Below are positions 42,482 to 50,852 of a stretch of 64,000 nucleotides of DNA, piece by piece. The stretch is taken from assembly GCA_016720775.1 (NCBI GenBank), contig JADKJX010000001.1, positions 558,001-622,000 of the forward strand, written 5' to 3'. The first letter of the stretch is position 1; the number at the start of each line of letters is the position of its first letter. Made by a program: the position numbers and the translations under genes. The DNA is from Chitinophagaceae bacterium (GTDB taxonomy: Bacteria > Bacteroidota > Bacteroidia > Chitinophagales > Chitinophagaceae). The notes beneath the pieces are model-generated. The model did not search any database and was not told the origin of the DNA. It saw nothing but the letters and a program-made list of their open reading frames with translations.

Positions 42482-43784
42482 ACTGCTCATACATTTCTCT
42501 CCAGCCTCTGAATTCCTTTGCTGTTCCTAAAAAATTATTATGCCAGATGCTGATCAGGGTTCCATTTACATCCTTGCAAACAGATAAATAGTGGATCAGC
42601 TCATCATAGGTTTGTTGAATAGATTGCTTTTGTTCATAGTAAGCATTTGCCTCCATAAAACAGAAGGGATGAATTCTCAGTTCGGTTTGTTCTTCTTTCT
42701 CCAGGTCATACCAATAAAAAGAGGATGCAACCGAAGCCCTGAATCCGTTGATGCTGCCATAACCCATGGAGTAGTCGTCTGTTATTCCTGCACCGATCAA
42801 CCTGCGGTAACCTTCCGGTAAATTAAAACGGATATAATGCTGGCGGGACCGGGTGATATTGTTCAGGCCGCTTAAACCGTCCCGACCACTATCAGCCATT
42901 GCTTCCAACTGCAGTTTTTCTTTTCTCAGTAAAGAAACATCATCGCCGCTTTGCCAGGAAGGGTGCAGGCCGATGGAGTTTTTTTTTGCATGTTGATTCA
43001 CCAGTTTCCACATGGCATCTTTATGCGGAAGGATATTCTTATCAAACCGGCCATTCTTTTCGGCAACCAAGAAGAAGTACAGCGGTTGTAAATGATAACG
43101 TCGGTGTAATTGGTGGAGCCATTCGTAAGAATCAAAAGGGTCATTTGCCGATCCTGCCAGTACTTTTATCCGTTCTGCCGAAGGTGACTTTACAAATCCA
43201 CCTAAATTTCGCAACAAGCCTTTGTGCTTGTAGGAATACGCAATGTCAATGTCATACGTTGGTTCAAACCTGAACGTTGGGAATTGAACATTGAACGTTG
43301 AGAATTTCTGCTTCAGCTTTTTTGCAAACTCTTTCACCCAACTATTTATCAATGGCTGGTTCAGAAATCCTTCTTTAAATGCAAGTGAATTTTCATACGC
43401 ATATCTTTTATACATATCTTTTTCATGCGGCAGGTATTCTTCATAACGGGTGACGAGGTAAAAAGACGCCGCAAAAATGTCGAAGGGAAAATCAGAGTTG
43501 TGTGTTCTGAAAAAAGATTTTGTGCCCGACGCATCAAAACAGATGATCTCCTGCTGGATGATTATTTCGTCAAATAATAAACTATTGCCTTGTATGTTGA
43601 ATGCAGGTACGCCCTGTGCGGAATGAATATCCGCATCACTGTAATTGATCTTCACGCCTTCGAAGTTTTTAAATTCCTCCGAATCGATGGTTATTTCAAA
43701 GTCAACTCCCATCAATTCTTTAAAGATGAAAGAACAGATATACTGCAGCCGGGGTGAGGTAATATGTGAATAGATCAATACCAT
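42459..43784 (-). CDS. DUF7033-type polysaccharide deacetylase-like protein
   Basis: A 441-residue protein. The first 120 residues (SHITSPRLQYICSFIFKELMG to FPFDIFAASFYLVTRYEEYL) match a domain I associate with DUF7033; the remainder has a CE4-like barrel with FEPTYDIDIAYSY (Asp pair), GLHPSW and SRQHYIRFNLPEGYRRLIGAGITDDYSMGY. The usual TFDDGP and HxxxH motifs are altered, so hydrolase or deacetylase activity is likely but not certain. The in-frame STFNVQFPTFRF at residues about 160-172 arises from a tandem word (43270-43303). It overlaps the EamA gene's end. Confidence 0.8.
   Translation of the reverse strand: MVLIYSHITSPRLQYICSFIFKELMGVDFEITIDSEEFKNFEGVKINYSDADIHSAQGVPAFNIQGNSLLFDEIIIQQEIICFDASGTKSFFRTHNSDFPFDIFAASFYLVTRYEEYLPHEKDMYKRYAYENSLAFKEGFLNQPLINSWVKEFAKKLKQKFSTFNVQFPTFRFEPTYDIDIAYSYKHKGLLRNLGGFVKSPSAERIKVLAGSANDPFDSYEWLHQLHRRYHLQPLYFFLVAEKNGRFDKNILPHKDAMWKLVNQHAKKNSIGLHPSWQSGDDVSLLRKEKLQLEAMADSGRDGLSGLNNITRSRQHYIRFNLPEGYRRLIGAGITDDYSMGYGSINGFRASVASSFYWYDLEKEEQTELRIHPFCFMEANAYYEQKQSIQQTYDELIHYLSVCKDVNGTLISIWHNNFLGTAKEFRGWREMYEQFITQVQQ
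43270..43303. repeat. In-frame tandem word in the DUF7033 gene
   Basis: CTGAACGTTGGGAATTGAAC followed by ATTGAACGTTGAG: two GAACGTTG units around GAATTGAACATT. It is read in frame as STFNVQFPTF on the minus strand. Confidence 0.45.
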
Positions 43785-43794
43785 TCCTGCACAA

Positions 43795-43831
43795 AATAAA
43801 AAAGTCCCGCCACTGCAGGACTTTTTTATTT
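43795..43831 (-). terminator. Terminator after the LutB-like gene
   Basis: AAAAAAGTCC (43798-43807) pairs with GGACTTTTTT (43818-43827) around a ten-base loop. It is symmetric, so it may also act on the plus strand, but the minus-strand LutB-like gene ends 11 bases before it. Confidence 0.85.
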
Positions 43832-43841
43832 TGTTGATTTT

Positions 43842-45218
43842 CTATTTTTTAAATCTTTCTTTCCACATTTGGTTAAAGGTTTTTTGGCTGAAGTTCAGGT
43901 CACTCCGGGTTTCTTTCCAGCCTTTGAACATGCCGTTCACCACTTTGTTCTTCAGATTCCCGCTGCCCAAATTCATCATGCCTCTTTTTAAACTGGCCAG
44001 CCGCCACACCTTCCAGGCCATCTTTTCACTGAAGCTCACAAAGCCTTCTTCTACCGATTCGTACCGGTTCTCTAAAAGTAACTCATGCAGGTTGATCTTT
44101 ACAGCACATACTTCGGTACAGTTACCGCATAGTGAAGAGGCGTAACTTAAGTGCTTGAATTCATTCATACCCTGCAAGTGCGGGGTGATAATACTTCCAA
44201 TCGGTCCGCTGTAAGTAGCACCATAAGAATGACCGCCGATATTCTTGTATACCGGGCATGCATTCAGGCAGGCGCCGCAACGAATGCAATACAAACTCTC
44301 CCGTTGTTTTGGATTTTTTAAAATATTTGTGCGGCCGTTGTCTAAAAGTATCACATACATTTCATCTGGCCCGTCGGTCTCATTCTCCTGCCTTGGCCCG
44401 GTAATGATGGTATTGTACACGGTTATTTTCTGCCCGGTACCAAACGTAGAAAGCAGCGGCCAGAATAATGCCAGGTCCGTAATAGACGGGATCATCTTTT
44501 CAATACCTACAATGACGATATGTGTTTTTGGAAAGGCACAACTCAGTCTTGCATTGCCTTCATTTTCTGTAACGGCAATGCCGCCGATATCGCTGATGAT
44601 GAAGTTGGCGCCGGTGACACCTACTTCTGCCTGCACATATTTTTCACGAAGCACTTCCCGGGCTACCTGCGTAAGTTCTTCCGGGCTTAAAGAAATAGAA
44701 GTACCCAGTTTCTTATTGAAGAGCCGGGCTACATCTTCCTTGCTTTTGTGCATGGCTGGCGTTACAATATGGTAAGGTGCTTCGCCGTCTAATTGCTGAA
44801 TGTATTCTCCCAGGTCAGTTTCCACGCTTGCAATTCCGTTTTCTTCAAGCGCTTTGTTTAAATGGATCTCTTCGGTCACCATGCTCTTACTCTTCACCAG
44901 CGATTTACAATTCTTTTCCCGGCATATTTTTAATACCTCTTCAATCGCCTGCTCCCCATTCTCAGCCCATATCACTTTGCCGCCCCGTTTGGTGAAGTTG
45001 AGTTCAAATTCCTCTAACTGCTGGTCGAGTGTTTCAATGGCACGCCATTTCACATTCTTGGCCCTTTCCCTGGCCAGGTGCACATCGGCAAACTGTTCTT
45101 TACCCTTTGGCACCACGGCATTGTACTTACCAATGTTAAAATTGATCTTACGACGGTGCTCCAGGTCGGCAGCCTTAATGGTGCTTTTGGCGAGAAAGGT
45201 TTGTGATTGTTCTGACAT
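43842..45218 (-). CDS. LutB-like iron-sulfur LUD protein
   Basis: A 458-residue protein. The LUD domain (KNVKWRAIETLDQQLEEFELNF to TGPRQENETDGPDEMYVILLDNGR) is followed by two 4Fe-4S clusters, CIRCGACLNACPVY and CGNCTEVCAVKINL, then a helical tail ending TFNQMWKERFKK. In Bacillus the LutABC set oxidises L-lactate. Here it lies seven bases after kbl, far from the LutC-like gene at 26063. The kbl-lutB pairing may mean a different electron-transfer role. The start is fixed by the LAKSTIKAADLEHRRKIN segment. Confidence 0.9.
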   Translation of the reverse strand: MSEQSQTFLAKSTIKAADLEHRRKINFNIGKYNAVVPKGKEQFADVHLARERAKNVKWRAIETLDQQLEEFELNFTKRGGKVIWAENGEQAIEEVLKICREKNCKSLVKSKSMVTEEIHLNKALEENGIASVETDLGEYIQQLDGEAPYHIVTPAMHKSKEDVARLFNKKLGTSISLSPEELTQVAREVLREKYVQAEVGVTGANFIISDIGGIAVTENEGNARLSCAFPKTHIVIVGIEKMIPSITDLALFWPLLSTFGTGQKITVYNTIITGPRQENETDGPDEMYVILLDNGRTNILKNPKQRESLYCIRCGACLNACPVYKNIGGHSYGATYSGPIGSIITPHLQGMNEFKHLSYASSLCGNCTEVCAVKINLHELLLENRYESVEEGFVSFSEKMAWKVWRLASLKRGMMNLGSGNLKNKVVNGMFKGWKETRSDLNFSQKTFNQMWKERFKK

Positions 45219-45224
45219 TTTTGA

Positions 45225-46412
45225 TTATTTAAGTACGCCCAGCTCTTTTCCAATTTTAGTAAACGCTTCGATCGCTTTATCCAAATGACGTTGACTATGT
45301 GCTGCACTCAACTGTACCCGTATCCTTGCCTGCCCTTTTGCAACCACGGGGAAGAAAAATCCGATCACATAAATTCCTTCATCCAGCAATTTGGCAGCAA
45401 AATTTTGTGCAAGTACTGCGTCGTATAACATGATGGGAACAATGGGATGATCGCCGGGTTTGATATCAAAGCCTGCTTCGGTCATTTTTTTGCGGAAGTA
45501 CCTGGTGTTGCTTTCAAGCTTATCTCTCAGCTCGGTTGTTTCGCTCAGCATATCCAATACTGCAATGGAAGCACCCACAATACTCGGCATTACCGTATTG
45601 CTAAACAAGTACGGACGGCTTCGTTGCCGTAACATCTCAATGATCTCTTTTCTGCCTGATGTAAAACCACCACTTGCGCCACCGAGTGCTTTGCCTAATG
45701 TGCCGGTGATGATATCGATCCTTCCCATTACCCCCCGGTATTCGTGTGTTCCCCTTCCTGTTTTACCTAAGAATCCACTGCTGTGGCATTCGTCGATCAT
45801 TACAATGGCATCGTATTTATCGGCCAGGTCGCATATCTTATCTAATTGTGCAATGGTGCCATCCATACTGAAACTTCCATCGGTTACAATGATGCGGCTT
45901 CGTAAGTGAGCACTTTCTTTCAGTTTTGCTTCCAGGTCATCTATATTGTTATGCTCATACCGGTAGCGCTGTGCTTTGCACAAACGGACACCGTCGATGA
46001 TGGATGCATGATTGAGTGCGTCGGAGATGATGGCATCTTCTTCACCAAACAAAGGCTCAAACACACCACCATTGGCATCAAAAGCGGCAGCGTACAAAAT
46101 AGTATCTTCTGTACCCAGGAAATCGGCGAGTTTTTTCTCCAGTTCTTTATGAATATCCTGCGTACCGCAGATGAAACGAACACTGCTCATTCCATATCCT
46201 CTTATGTCGATGTATTTTTTAGCTGCAGCAATTACTTTGGGGTGGGAGGACAGGCCCAGGTAATTATTGGCGCAAAAATTCAATACGGTCTTCCCGTTCA
46301 CGATGATCTCAGCCCCCTGTTCGCTGCTGATGATACGTTCCCTTTTTAAGAGGCCGGAGGCTTCTATTTCCTTAAGTTCGGTTGCTATCCGGGCTACAAA
46401 TTTCTCGTTCAT
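45225..46412 (-). CDS. kbl: Glycine C-acetyltransferase (2-amino-3-ketobutyrate CoA ligase)
   Basis: A 395-residue PLP enzyme of the alpha-oxoamine synthase family. Seen are FCANNYLGLSSHPKVI, the Gly-rich GYGMSSVRFICGTQ, DECHSSGFLGKTGRGT, the PLP-Lys site TGTLGKALGGASGG, and QRSRPYLFSNTVMPS, with FFPVVAKGQARIRVQLSAAHS near the end. The sequence is closer to Kbl than to BioF or HemA types. It splits 2-amino-3-ketobutyrate to glycine and acetyl-CoA in threonine breakdown; a threonine dehydrogenase gene is not in view. It is co-transcribed with the LutB-like gene. Confidence 0.93.
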   Translation of the reverse strand: MNEKFVARIATELKEIEASGLLKRERIISSEQGAEIIVNGKTVLNFCANNYLGLSSHPKVIAAAKKYIDIRGYGMSSVRFICGTQDIHKELEKKLADFLGTEDTILYAAAFDANGGVFEPLFGEEDAIISDALNHASIIDGVRLCKAQRYRYEHNNIDDLEAKLKESAHLRSRIIVTDGSFSMDGTIAQLDKICDLADKYDAIVMIDECHSSGFLGKTGRGTHEYRGVMGRIDIITGTLGKALGGASGGFTSGRKEIIEMLRQRSRPYLFSNTVMPSIVGASIAVLDMLSETTELRDKLESNTRYFRKKMTEAGFDIKPGDHPIVPIMLYDAVLAQNFAAKLLDEGIYVIGFFFPVVAKGQARIRVQLSAAHSQRHLDKAIEAFTKIGKELGVLK

Positions 46413-46451
46413 ATATGCAATTATTAGGTCGGGGCAAATTTAGGTTAAAAT

Positions 46452-46532
46452 AGAACGCTGATGACACGGGTTAGGCGGATGAGAACGGATTTTCAGTGTA
46501 AATCAGCCCCATTCGTGTCACCCGTGATTCCA
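46452..46532. repeat. Imperfect inverted repeat, intergenic dispersed word
   Basis: CACGGGT at 46462-46468 pairs with ACCCGTG at 46519-46525. The words GATGACACGGGTTAGGCGGA and GTGTCACCCGTGATTCC resemble a family I recall as common between Bacteroidota genes. It lies between kbl and the sigma factor gene, which are divergent. Confidence 0.45.
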
Positions 46533-46665
46533 TCCTTCGCACATTCTAACTCCCCGGGGTGGTAAAAAATAACATTTTTCCCTTTTCATGTAACATTTTA
46601 TTACCCAACTTCGTATAATACTCAAAACAACCTAACAGAAGCTAATTTAACCGCCCCAAAGCTTT

Positions 46666-47151
46666 ATGACTGAGAGAGAATATAATGAATGTGTAAACCT
46701 GTATGCAGACAATGTGTACCGCTTTATCCTCAAGAATTTGGGGCATAGGGAGGACGCAAAGGACGTGGTTCAGGGAGCTTTTGAAAAGCTTTGGGTCAGC
46801 AGGGATAAAGTGGAGAATGAAAAGAGTAAAAGTTACCTGTTTACTATCGCCTATAACCAGATGATTGACCATATCCGGAAGAACAAACGGATCAGTTTAA
46901 AGGATGATTTTGCCGATAGTGCCAAAGGGGCAACAACTCAAAAACATGATGCCAAGCGTATATTGAACGAAGCATTGGCCAAATTAAGTGAACAACAAAG
47001 AAGTTTGGTGCTTTTGAAAGATTATGAAGGGTATAGTTATGATGAGATCGGACAAATAACCGGGCTGAATGAGAGCCAGGTGAAAGTATATTTACACAGG
47101 GCGAGACTGCAATTGAGGGAGTATATAATAAGTCCTGAAAACGTTATTTAG
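46666..47151 (+). CDS. ECF RNA polymerase sigma factor
   Basis: A 161-residue sigma-70-like ECF factor. Region 2: YNECVNLYADNVYRFILKNLGHREDAKDVVQGAFEKLWVSRDKVENEKSKSYLFTIAYNQMIDHIRKNKR. Region 4: LAKLSEQQRSLVLLKDYEGYSYDEIGQITGLNESQVKVYLHRARLQLREYI. There is no extra N- or C-terminal domain. It heads a run with an anti-sigma-like membrane protein and an outer-membrane protein, so it probably answers an envelope signal and drives a small regulon. Confidence 0.93.
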   Translation: MTEREYNECVNLYADNVYRFILKNLGHREDAKDVVQGAFEKLWVSRDKVENEKSKSYLFTIAYNQMIDHIRKNKRISLKDDFADSAKGATTQKHDAKRILNEALAKLSEQQRSLVLLKDYEGYSYDEIGQITGLNESQVKVYLHRARLQLREYIISPENVI

Positions 47152-47193
47152 TTTAATAGTTGATGGTTGATAGTTCATAGTAAGAACATCAGC

Positions 47194-47221
47194 CATGAAC
47201 CATGAACCATGAACCATGAAC
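47194..47221. repeat. Heptamer tandem repeat holding the anti-sigma start codon
   Basis: The unit CATGAAC occurs four times in a row (47194-47221), after a TTGATGGTTGATAGTTCATA stretch. Four ATGs at 47195, 47202, 47209 and 47216 fall in different frames; only the last opens the downstream gene. Confidence 0.75.
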
Positions 47222-48343
47222 ATCAATAGACATAATTACGAAGAGTTTTTTCTGCTGTATGTAGATAAGGAATTGTCTGCCGCAGAAAGAAAAACTGTTG
47301 AAGTATTTGTGCAGGAGAATCCCGATTTGCAGATGGAACTATTGGCCTTGCAGCAAACAATACTGAAGGCAGATGATGTGGTACTGGAAAAAAAAGATTG
47401 GCTGTACATGGAAGATGGTGTTTCTGCCTTGCAGGAAAATCTTCTGTTATATGCCGATGATGAATTATCCGCTGCAGATAAAAAAACAGTGGAAGCATTG
47501 CTTGCAACCGATAAAGCAGCAGCGGCCGAATGGAATGTTTTACGGCAAACAAAATTGCAACCGGAAACTTCGGTAGTATTTGAGGATAAAAATTCTTTAT
47601 ACAGAACAGAAGACGGAAAAGTGGTTGGTATTAAATGGTGGCGGGTTGCAGCAGCGGCAGTTTTACTTGGCTTTGGATTGTGGACCGGAGTGGCCGTGTA
47701 TAAAAATAATTTCAAAACAACCACAGGAGGCACTGAAGTAGCCGGTACCGGTAAAGCAAATACCGGGCAATCAACAGCAGAAATTATTACCGGAAAAAAC
47801 AGCAACACGCCGCAAGCAAGTATGGGTAGTGATCCTGCATCTCAAAATACCACAACAGTTTTGGTTGCCAATAACCCGAACCAGCAACCGGTTGTAACTC
47901 CAGGGCAACAAACACAAACAACCGTTGATAAGAACACGAACGATCAAAAGAACAATGTGGTCGTAAAAGATAAGGGAGATAAAAAACAGGATAATAATTT
48001 ACCCAAACCGTATTTTGAAAATATTAACAGGAATGAACGTAACGAATATGCTGTAACGAACGTAACAAATGAAAACAACAACATCAACACTTCCGGGGTG
48101 AATGGCGTTGTGGTTAAAACAAATCCTGTTATTACTGATCCAGCAACTACAACTGCCGTTCCGGTAGCTTATAACGACGAGAACAATAATAACGAGCGTT
48201 TCCTTTACATGGATGAAGACAAAGTGAAACGTACAAAACTCGGCGGATTCATACGCAAGGCAAAAAGAATGCTGGAGCGTAACGCCAACATAAAGACCGG
48301 CGAGGGATTGAAAGTGGCCGGCTTTGAGATTGCATTAAAATAA
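47216..48343 (+). CDS. Membrane-anchored anti-sigma-like protein with duplicated N-terminal domain
   Basis: A 375-residue protein. Two similar units open it: NYEEFFLLYVDKELSAAERKTVEVFVQEN with LALQQTILKADD (about 4-60) and LQENLLLYADDELSAADKKTVEALLATD with VLRQTKLQPET (about 70-125). Each resembles an anti-sigma ZAS-like helical module without the His/Cys zinc set. A single membrane helix follows (WWRVAAAAVLLGFGLWTGVAVY, about 141-162), then a Thr/Asn/Gln-rich periplasmic part of 200 residues and a basic C-terminal piece (FIRKAKRMLERN). It is probably the partner of the sigma factor just upstream; that is inferred from position and topology. Confidence 0.78.
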   Translation: MNINRHNYEEFFLLYVDKELSAAERKTVEVFVQENPDLQMELLALQQTILKADDVVLEKKDWLYMEDGVSALQENLLLYADDELSAADKKTVEALLATDKAAAAEWNVLRQTKLQPETSVVFEDKNSLYRTEDGKVVGIKWWRVAAAAVLLGFGLWTGVAVYKNNFKTTTGGTEVAGTGKANTGQSTAEIITGKNSNTPQASMGSDPASQNTTTVLVANNPNQQPVVTPGQQTQTTVDKNTNDQKNNVVVKDKGDKKQDNNLPKPYFENINRNERNEYAVTNVTNENNNINTSGVNGVVVKTNPVITDPATTTAVPVAYNDENNNNERFLYMDEDKVKRTKLGGFIRKAKRMLERNANIKTGEGLKVAGFEIALK

Positions 48344-48361
48344 TCATTAAAAAAAGAACAA

Positions 48362-49234
48362 ATGAAAAGGCTAACATTACTTTTAGCAACGGCGGCTATT
48401 TGCTTAACGGCATTAACTGTATCGGCACAAGAAAAAAAAGACACCATTCGCATCGGTGGTATGGTCATCGTTAAAGAAGGAAAAACAAATGGCGGCAGAG
48501 ACAGAAGTGTAAGAATGCGGAGGGATAATTCCCCTAAAAAACTGCGCAATGTAAGCACCAACTGGGGCATACTGGACCTTGGTTTCAGTAACTACGATGA
48601 TAAAACAGTTTATAACCCGGCCGGGATGGGAGGCTATCTGGTAGACAGGCCTGGATATCCTGCATTAGGCAAAAGTGATTTTAAATTAAGGACAGGCAAA
48701 AGTGTTAATGTAAATATCTGGCTGTTCATGCAAAGGGTTAATTTGATAAAACATCATGTAAACCTGAAGTATGGATTGGGCCTGGAGCTGAATAATTACC
48801 GGTACAAATCATCCATCAGCTACAGAGAGAGCGGCGCCGAACCTTATAGTAATGTGCCCGCTATCAGAACCGCACCTTTTATTTTCAGAGATTCTATTGC
48901 ATTCTCTAAAAATAAACTGGCTGCTGATTACCTCACGGTTCCGTTCATGCTGAACTTTACATCGCATCCTGCACATAATAATAAAGGAGTAAGCCTGAGT
49001 GTGGGTGTAAGCGCCGGGTATCTTTATAGCCAGCGTAATAAGCAAAAAAGTGACGAAAGGGGTAAGCTTAGAAACAAAGGAGATTATGACCTGGAGCGGT
49101 TTAAGTTCTCTTACGTAGCCGAACTGGGGATTGGGCCTATCCGCCTTTACGGATCGTACAGCCCCCAGTCGATGTACAAAAGAACGCTTGATATGCGGCC
49201 TTATACGATCGGGTTACGCTTCAGCAACTGGTAA
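48362..49234 (+). CDS. Outer-membrane beta-barrel protein (PorT-like)
   Basis: A 290-residue secreted protein with a signal peptide (ending TVSAQ). A short Arg-rich linker (GGRDRSVRMRRDNSPKKL) leads to a PorT/OMP_b-brl_2-type barrel: NWGILDLGFSNYDD, LKYGLGLELNNYRY, LTVPFMLNFTSHP, VGVSAGYLYSQRNKQK, FSYVAELGIGPIRLYGSYSPQSMYK, and an aromatic last strand ending in TIGLRFSNW. It is the third gene of the sigma/anti-sigma run and ends at a strong terminator. A role in envelope sensing or stress is likely; the substrate is unknown. Confidence 0.85.
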   Translation: MKRLTLLLATAAICLTALTVSAQEKKDTIRIGGMVIVKEGKTNGGRDRSVRMRRDNSPKKLRNVSTNWGILDLGFSNYDDKTVYNPAGMGGYLVDRPGYPALGKSDFKLRTGKSVNVNIWLFMQRVNLIKHHVNLKYGLGLELNNYRYKSSISYRESGAEPYSNVPAIRTAPFIFRDSIAFSKNKLAADYLTVPFMLNFTSHPAHNNKGVSLSVGVSAGYLYSQRNKQKSDERGKLRNKGDYDLERFKFSYVAELGIGPIRLYGSYSPQSMYKRTLDMRPYTIGLRFSNW

Positions 49235-49308
49235 AAACACTCTCTCACTCACTCCTTTACCCACTGCGGTTTTTACCAACGTGGGTGAGGGATGAGTTCA
49301 TCATACCG

Positions 49309-49340
49309 CTTCCGGCCATGGCCGGAAGTTTTTATTTTTT
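49309..49340 (+). terminator. Strong terminator of the ECF operon
   Basis: CTTCCGGCCATGGCCGGAAG is a perfect 20-base palindrome (49309-49328), followed by TTTTTATTTTTT on the plus strand, about 75 bases after the barrel gene stop. Confidence 0.93.
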
Positions 49341-49431
49341 CCACATTAACTATTTTTGTTAATGTTTTTCCACAGATTAAAATATTTTTATGTGGCACAT
49401 CGTTTGTCATAAATAGAAAACTTGTTTTTCA

Positions 49432-50022
49432 ATGAAGGGATCCACATTTTTTCAAATTGTTTTTTTAAGCAGCTTACTGGCCTCATTATCATTTATTTCG
49501 CCGGTAAAAAAGAAAAGGAACTCTTCTAAAAAAACATCGGTAACAAAACCGGTAAAGCCTCCTGCAAAAGACAGTATCGAAAATCCTTATTACATCATTG
49601 TTGATAAAAGTGACTACGAATTGAAAGTGTATGATGACGAGGGCTGGTATGCCACCTACCCGATCGTTTTTGGCAGCAAAGACCTGGGTGATAAAATGAA
49701 GGAAGGGGACAAGAGAACGCCTGACGGAAACTTTAAAGTCATCCTGAAAAAGATACATCCCCAATGGGGCCCCGAATTGCTGCTTGATTATCCCAATGAT
49801 ATCAGCTATCAAAAATTCAAGGAAAGAAAATCCCGGGGATTGATACCAAAGAATGCCCGGATCGGGAATGGTATTGCTATTCACGCCACCCGTCCGCAGG
49901 AAGAATGGACGATCGATAATTTTTATAACTGGACAGATGGTTGTGTTTCGGTAAAATATACCGAGATGAAAGACCTGTTCAGTTACATACCGGTAGGTAC
50001 CCCGGTTACCATCCAGCAGTAA
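49432..50022 (+). CDS. L,D-transpeptidase (YkuD domain)
   Basis: A 196-residue protein with a short hydrophobic start (FQIVFLSSLLASLSFI) and a Lys/Pro-rich linker, then a YkuD domain: YYIIVDKSDYELKVYDDEGWYATYPIVFGS, the catalytic His H151 in IAIHAT, and Cys171 in WTDGCVSV. The Ser/Gly before the Cys is replaced by Asp-Gly, a known variant in Bacteroidota-type YkuD proteins. It could make 3-3 crosslinks in peptidoglycan or attach proteins to it. The start is the ATG at 49432 with the signal-like helix. Confidence 0.88.
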   Translation: MKGSTFFQIVFLSSLLASLSFISPVKKKRNSSKKTSVTKPVKPPAKDSIENPYYIIVDKSDYELKVYDDEGWYATYPIVFGSKDLGDKMKEGDKRTPDGNFKVILKKIHPQWGPELLLDYPNDISYQKFKERKSRGLIPKNARIGNGIAIHATRPQEEWTIDNFYNWTDGCVSVKYTEMKDLFSYIPVGTPVTIQQ

Positions 50023-50028
50023 TCCTTT

Positions 50029-50802
50029 TTATTTCAATTTTATCATCAGGGCATGACCGTTCAGGTTATGAATGATGTGCCTGTCTGACCGGTTTCGGTA
50101 TTCTTCCACCAGCTTTGTTACGCCGGTGCAGGAGTGAAACCCGTAGTCGTCAAAAACAACTACGCCCCCGGGGATCAGCTTATCCCATACCCATTCCAAG
50201 ATATCTTTGGCCGAATCATAAACGTCTACATCAATATGGCATAAACCAAATGACTCACTGGCGGAAACTTCATTAACCGTGTCTTCAGGAAATATGCCTT
50301 TCAGTATCTTATAGTGCGGATAGCCGCTTTTGTTTTTTAAAACATCTTCCACTACCTGCTGACTTGTATCGCTGTGTTCGCCACCGGTATAAAAACTATC
50401 ATTCGCTCCTGCTTTTGCCACGCCTGAAAAAGTATCGGCAAGATATAACGTGGCAGAACTCTTCAGGTCAGCCAATCGTTGCGACATGATCCCGGCTGTT
50501 CCTCCACGCCAAACACCCACTTCAAGAACAGCTGCATGGGGATCCAATACATTTATTTTATGAAGCAGTTGCCAAAGTTCATAGCAGCGGTAAATATCTA
50601 CCAGGGTATTATCCTTTATCTGGTTATAGATATTCATAAACGATGCATCACCCTGCCAGGGTGTGTAATTGGCAGATGGAAAGGAAAAGCCATAATTCAA
50701 TCCGTCAATACTGAAATTGGCCTTGCCTTTATAAGTGGGCCGCTTGCCAATATAGATACCGGTATTATTAAAAAGAGAGTGTATTATTTTTTTTAGCGTC
50801 AT
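50029..50802 (-). CDS. TylF-like SAM-dependent O-methyltransferase
   Basis: A 257-residue class I methyltransferase of the TylF/MycF type: AAVLEVGVWRGGTAGIMSQRL (SAM loop), YLADTFSGVAKAG, CHIDVDVYDSAKDILEWVWDKLIPGGVVVFDDYGFHSCTGVTK. The acidic DVDVYDS and DDYGF pair bind a metal in this family. It methylates sugars or small molecules; with no sugar cluster nearby the target is open. It is convergent with the transpeptidase gene, only six bases from its stop. Confidence 0.88.
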   Translation of the reverse strand: MTLKKIIHSLFNNTGIYIGKRPTYKGKANFSIDGLNYGFSFPSANYTPWQGDASFMNIYNQIKDNTLVDIYRCYELWQLLHKINVLDPHAAVLEVGVWRGGTAGIMSQRLADLKSSATLYLADTFSGVAKAGANDSFYTGGEHSDTSQQVVEDVLKNKSGYPHYKILKGIFPEDTVNEVSASESFGLCHIDVDVYDSAKDILEWVWDKLIPGGVVVFDDYGFHSCTGVTKLVEEYRNRSDRHIIHNLNGHALMIKLK

Positions 50803-50852
50803 ACGAAGAAAATGTTTTACAAGATCTGGCAGGCAAAGCTAAGCAGATAATA

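Noticed and set aside
47194..47221. CRISPR-like array
   Set aside because: The unit is only seven bases with no spacers and no cas genes are near.
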